Shown here: piece after piece, positions 34,540-37,714 of the stretch
Position numbering within the stretch: position 1 is the stretch's first letter
Layout: each line of letters opens with the position of its first letter
From: Chloroflexota bacterium
Lineage (GTDB): Bacteria > Chloroflexota > Anaerolineae > Aggregatilineales > Phototrophicaceae
DNA: 37,714 bases
Assembly: GCA_009840575.1 (NCBI GenBank)
Contig: VXNO01000185.1
Coordinates: 1 to 37,714 of the forward strand
Direction of reading: 5' to 3'
Program-made: the position numbers and the translations under genes
The notes under the pieces: generated by a model
Told to the model about the DNA's origin: nothing
Databases searched by the model: none
The model's input: only the letters and a program-made list of their open reading frames with translations

Positions 34540-35846
34540 AAGCTGATGATGTGGCTGCCATCCCCATTCGGGAAGACATGCCGCGTATCAACGATCAGGC
34601 GGCTGTAACGGCGCACGGCTTTCCAATCAGTGGCGGAGTGGTCGGTAACGATGACGACGCAATGCGCGGCGCGCAGCAGTTCATTGCAGAATGGCTGGGA
34701 GCGCAGCGGAAAATCATTTTCCAGGCGCACTTGCGGCACATGCGGGTCATGATAACAGGCATCAGCGCCGCGTTGCCGCAACAGGCTGAGAATATCCAGC
34801 GCCGGGCTTTCGCGCACATCACCGACATCGCGCTTGTAGGCTACGCCCAAAACTACAATCCGCGAGCCGCGCACCGACCGCTCCTGATTGTTCAGCGCCG
34901 CGGTGATTTTGTCCAGCACATAATAGGGCATGGAGGTATTGATTTCGCTGGCCAGCTCGATGAAGCGCGCATTGTAATTCAATGTCTTCAGCTTCCAGCT
35001 CAAATAATGCGGGTCGACTGGGATGCAATGCCCGCCCAAGCCTGGTCCCGGATAAAAGGGCATATACCCGAAAGGTTTGCTGGCGGCGGCTTGGATGACC
35101 TCCCAGACATCAATGCCCAGCTTATCGCACATCAGCGCCATCTCATTGACCAAGCCGATATTCACCGCGCGGAAGGTATTTTCCAGCAATTTGACCATCT
35201 CGGCAGCGGTCGGCGAAGATACCAGCACAACGCGCTCGACAGCCGCCGCATAGAGGGCTTGGGCGACCTGGTTGCAGGCTGCTGTCATGCCGCCGACGAC
35301 TTTGGGCGTGTTGCGCACAGTGAAATCACGATTGCCGGGGTCGATGCGCTCCGGCGAAAAAGCAATGAACACATCTTCGCCCAAGGTCAAATCGTCCCCG
35401 GCGATGCGCGGCACGATGATCTCTTCGGTGGTGCCCGGGTAGGTGGTGCTTTCCAACACGATGAGCATGCCCGGGCGGCGCACCTGGGCGATGGATTGCG
35501 CCGCCTGGTTGATGTAGGACATATCGGGGTCGCCGGTTTTGCGCAGCGGCGTCGGCACACAGATGCTGATGGCATCGACCGCCCGCAGTTCATTGTAGTT
35601 GCTGGTGGCGCGCAACCGACCCGCCGCGACCAAATCCGCCAGCCGCGCATCCGCCACATCGGCGATATAACTGCGCCCGGCATTCACCTGCGCCACTTTT
35701 TCCGCCGCCACATCCACACCCAGCACGGTGAAGCCGGCCTCGGCGAATTCGACCGCCAGCGGCAAGCCGACATAGCCCAAGCCGACGATTCCGATTTGGG
35801 CGGCGCGCGCCGTGAATTTTGCGAGTAGTTCGTCCTGATGATTCAT
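34536..35846 (-). CDS. Nucleotide-sugar dehydrogenase (UDP-N-acetylglucosamine/UDP-glucose 6-dehydrogenase, WbpA-like)
   Basis: A 436-residue NAD-dependent enzyme that oxidises the C6 alcohol of a UDP-sugar to the uronic acid. The Rossmann motif is IGIVGLGYVGLPLAVEFAEA (18-37). The catalytic Cys274 is in GPGLGGHCIPVDPHYLSWK, and Lys219 lies in AEMVKLLENTFRAVNI. The PVDPHYLSWK form favours the UDP-GlcNAc or UDP-ManNAc dehydrogenase subgroup over plain UDP-glucose. The ATG at 35846 is set by homology, with GGACAAGA upstream; a longer frame is antisense to the ABC permease. First gene of the glycan operon. Confidence 0.92.
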   Translation of the reverse strand: MNHQDELLAKFTARAAQIGIVGLGYVGLPLAVEFAEAGFTVLGVDVAAEKVAQVNAGRSYIADVADARLADLVAAGRLRATSNYNELRAVDAISICVPTPLRKTGDPDMSYINQAAQSIAQVRRPGMLIVLESTTYPGTTEEIIVPRIAGDDLTLGEDVFIAFSPERIDPGNRDFTVRNTPKVVGGMTAACNQVAQALYAAAVERVVLVSSPTAAEMVKLLENTFRAVNIGLVNEMALMCDKLGIDVWEVIQAAASKPFGYMPFYPGPGLGGHCIPVDPHYLSWKLKTLNYNARFIELASEINTSMPYYVLDKITAALNNQERSVRGSRIVVLGVAYKRDVGDVRESPALDILSLLRQRGADACYHDPHVPQVRLENDFPLRSQPFCNELLRAAHCVVIVTDHSATDWKAVRRYSRLIVDTRHVFPNGDGSHIISL

Positions 35847-35877
35847 TCTTGTCCAGCGCCTTTGCTGAGCCGGGACG

Positions 35878-35883
35878 ATTATA
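35878..35883 (-). promoter_or_regulatory. Candidate -10 element of the glycan operon
   Basis: A perfect TATAAT on the minus strand, 31 bases before the dehydrogenase ATG. The -35 region is not clear (spacing of 17 gives TGTAGC), so the call is tentative. It lies in the 68-base gap between the ABC permease stop and the dehydrogenase. Confidence 0.4.
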
Positions 35884-35914
35884 ATACGCGTCCAGCCAGC
35901 GCTACAGGTAGAAA

Positions 35915-36745
35915 TCAACGGATGCCGCTGCGGGCGAAACTCTCCACAAACTGGCGTTGAAAGAGCAGAAACAAAATCACCAGTGGCGCGATGACGATGA
36001 TCGTGCCTGCCATCAGCTGCCCATAAAATGCGCCCTGGTCGGTAGTTTTTATCAGCTTGTTCAGCCCGACAGTTAGCGGACGGATGGCTTCGGAGCGGGT
36101 GATGATAAAGGGCCAGAGGAACTCGTTCCAATGCGAGCTGAGCGAGACCAGCGCAAAAGCCACATAGGCGGGGATGGCATTGACGACATAGACATGGCGG
36201 ATGACTTGTGCCAGGTTCGCGCCATCAATGCGCGCCGCCTCTTCCAGCTCGATAGGCACTTCGCGGAATGCCTGCCGCAGCAACAGCATGCCAAATGCCG
36301 AGCCCCAATAAGGCAGCATCAGCGCCAAATGGGTATCAAACAAACCCAGCAGGTTGATTGTGCGGAAGTTCTGCACCAGCAGCACGCCAGACGGGATCAT
36401 CAACTGCAGCAATATCACCACCAGCAGCAAGTCACGCCCAATAAAACGCAGGCGCGCAAAAGCATAGGCAGCGCAAGTCACTGTGAAAAGCTGGACAAAC
36501 AACGTGCCGCCCACAAAGATGAGGCTATTGAGATAATGCAAGCCCCAGGGCGCGATGTCCAAAGCGTGCTGATAGAGCGAGAGGGTGATTTCGCTGCCGA
36601 AGAAGATGCTGCCTTGGGTTACTGGCTCGTTCTCCGGGCGGATGCTGACCAGGATGGTAAAGACCAGCGGCAGCAGGAAAATAAGGCCAATCGCCCCGGT
36701 CAAGACGGCTGCGACAAATTGCGCGACTCCACCTTGGCGCTTCAT
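35915..36745 (-). CDS. Carbohydrate ABC transporter permease, MalG type
   Basis: A 276-residue inner-membrane permease with about six hydrophobic segments. The EAA loop that docks the ATPase is LEEAARIDGANLAQVIRHVY (about residues 167-186), and NEFLWPFIITRSEAIRPLTV follows it. This is the second permease of CUT1-type sugar importers. Its start codon overlaps the stop of the MalF-type gene by one base. The ATPase is often encoded elsewhere in these systems. Substrate is unknown. Confidence 0.9.
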   Translation of the reverse strand: MKRQGGVAQFVAAVLTGAIGLIFLLPLVFTILVSIRPENEPVTQGSIFFGSEITLSLYQHALDIAPWGLHYLNSLIFVGGTLFVQLFTVTCAAYAFARLRFIGRDLLLVVILLQLMIPSGVLLVQNFRTINLLGLFDTHLALMLPYWGSAFGMLLLRQAFREVPIELEEAARIDGANLAQVIRHVYVVNAIPAYVAFALVSLSSHWNEFLWPFIITRSEAIRPLTVGLNKLIKTTDQGAFYGQLMAGTIIVIAPLVILFLLFQRQFVESFARSGIR

Positions 36746-37662
36746 CAGTCGTTCTCGCCGCGCTCAAAGAGCAGGAAATTGCCCAGCGTAAAGACCAGCA
36801 CGACCGCAATCAAAACCAACGTCATGGCATTGACATAACCCCAGTTGCGGCGTTCAGCGATATTTTGGAAAATCAGATACAGTAGCAAGTTGGCGCTGTC
36901 GGCTGGACCGCCTTCGCCCAATGCTTGCAGCTGCTCGACGGTCTGGAAGGCGAATGTGAAAGAAATCACGCTGACGAAGAGCAGGGTGCGGCGCAGCAGC
37001 GGCAGTGTCAGCCACAGGAATTGCTGAAAGCCGCCAGCGCCGTCCAGCGATGCCGCCTCGTACAATTCGCGCGCGATATTCTGTAAGCCAGCCAGGAAGA
37101 AGATCATAAAATAGCCGGCTTGCTTCCATATATTGACGATGATAACCGAAAGCAGCACCAGGTTACGGTCGCCCAGCCAATTCAAACCCGGGTGCCCCAG
37201 GCTGCGCAGCGCCGCGTTCGCCAGTCCGATGCTGTCGCTGAAGATGAAAGACCAGATGCTAGCCGCGCCGATGAGCGGCAGCAACGCCGGGTAAAAGACC
37301 GCAAAGCGCCAGAGGCTCCGTAATCGCTGCTGGCGGTTCAATAGCAGCGCCAACAGCAAACCCAACGGTACCGCCACCAGCACTGTCGCCAGCGCGAAGA
37401 CAATGGTATTGCGGAAACTACGCAGGAAGCGCTGCCCCATGTAGTGGCTGTCGTCGAAAATATCGGCGAAGTTCTGAGCGCCCACGAACTGCGGGGGCTT
37501 GCCAGCCGCGTTTAAGCCGCGCGCGGGTTTATAGAGGCTGTCATTGACTGTGTTGACGGCGGGCAGGACATTAAACATCAGCACCAGCGCGAGTGTCGGC
37601 ATGATTAGCAGGTAGGGCAAGACGCGGGCAATCAGTCGCTCTCGCCATGCGCGGGGCGTCAT
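36745..37662 (-). CDS. Carbohydrate ABC transporter permease, MalF/UgpA type
   Basis: A 305-residue permease with about six transmembrane segments. The EAA loop is LYEAASLDGAGGFQQFLWLT, followed by LPLLRRTLLF. A periplasmic-type loop near residues 38-75 (after the first membrane segment) is typical. It pairs with the MalG-type permease downstream to form a sugar channel. The sugar-binding protein normally precedes it and would lie beyond the right edge. The first ATG, MTPRAWRERL, is used. Confidence 0.9.
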   Translation of the reverse strand: MTPRAWRERLIARVLPYLLIMPTLALVLMFNVLPAVNTVNDSLYKPARGLNAAGKPPQFVGAQNFADIFDDSHYMGQRFLRSFRNTIVFALATVLVAVPLGLLLALLLNRQQRLRSLWRFAVFYPALLPLIGAASIWSFIFSDSIGLANAALRSLGHPGLNWLGDRNLVLLSVIIVNIWKQAGYFMIFFLAGLQNIARELYEAASLDGAGGFQQFLWLTLPLLRRTLLFVSVISFTFAFQTVEQLQALGEGGPADSANLLLYLIFQNIAERRNWGYVNAMTLVLIAVVLVFTLGNFLLFERGEND

Positions 37663-37693
37663 AGAGGGGCTGCCTCGCCCAGCTCGCTCATAT

Positions 37694-37714
37694 CCCCCAT
37701 CCCCCGGCCCCTTG
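37694..37714 (-). repeat. Right copy of the 21-base G-rich repeat, inverted, at the window edge
   Basis: On the minus strand this reads CAAGGGGCCGGGGGATGGGG plus a final G, matching 150-170 at 20 of 21 positions. It sits about 30 bases upstream of the MalF-type permease start and runs to the end of the window, so the full repeat unit is not seen. Confidence 0.6.

Noticed and set aside
34551-35828. A 425-residue open frame on the plus strand opposite the dehydrogenase
   Set aside because: It is the antisense shadow of a clearly conserved gene, with His/Arg/Gln-rich composition and no recognisable domain.
35847-36131. Extending the nucleotide-sugar dehydrogenase 95 residues upstream
   Set aside because: The extra part lies over the end of the permease gene and lacks dehydrogenase character; the Rossmann motif needs only the start at 35846.

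Overview
The window is a GC-rich bacterial chromosome segment dominated by one very long ribosomal-protein superoperon, followed by housekeeping genes and a surface-polysaccharide cluster. I place the organism tentatively in Chloroflexota (an Anaerolineae-like lineage). The grounds are the overall gene set and style, a zinc-type S14 and zinc-type L36, the tetrapyrrole methylase-MazG fusion, and the general look of the proteins. This is a judgement from sequence appearance and was not checked against any database.

Layout. Positions 1-240 are a G/C-rich intergenic repeat region. Positions 222-965 (minus) encode a lipoprotein of unknown role. Positions 1031-1418 (minus) are a tmRNA gene (ssrA), which no protein-based view would reveal: its acceptor stem, tag reading frame, stop-codon hairpin and terminator can all be read. 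An alpha/beta hydrolase and an acyl-CoA dehydrogenase follow on the plus strand. A promoter at about 3609-3637 then starts the str-S10-spc-alpha run: rpsL, rpsG, fusA, tuf, rpsJ, rplC, rplD, rplW, rplB, rpsS, rplV, rpsC, rplP, rpmC, rpsQ, rplN, rplX, rplE, rpsN, rpsH, rplF, rplR, rpsE, rpmD, rplO, secY, adk, map, an exported S33-type hydrolase, rpmJ, rpsM, rpsK, rpoA, rplQ, truA, rplM and rpsI. infA and rpsD are absent from their usual places (between map and rpmJ, and between rpsK and rpoA). The exported hydrolase sits where infA is expected. A terminator-like hairpin follows secY and a fresh promoter precedes rpmJ, so the run is probably transcribed in segments.

From 26.4 kb come a YabN-like methylase-MazG fusion, a SpoU-family RNA methyltransferase and a sugar-nucleotide transferase, all on the plus strand. 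On the minus strand lies an alkyltransferase-like (ATL) protein, overlapping head to head with a small plus-strand VOC-fold gene. Further along, a minus-strand glycan operon contains a nucleotide-sugar dehydrogenase, a family 4 glycosyltransferase, a two-domain GT9-GT26 glycosyltransferase fusion and a heptose-kinase-like PfkB kinase, with 4-20 base overlaps or an 11-base gap. The window ends inside a carbohydrate ABC importer operon (two permeases), followed by an inverted copy of the G-rich repeat seen at the left end.

The most unusual items are the tmRNA with a non-canonical T-loop, the missing infA and rpsD with a hydrolase in the infA slot, an adenylate kinase with a changed P-loop and remodelled lid, and the GT9-GT26 fusion. 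I see no CRISPR array, insertion sequence, prophage gene, rRNA or tRNA.
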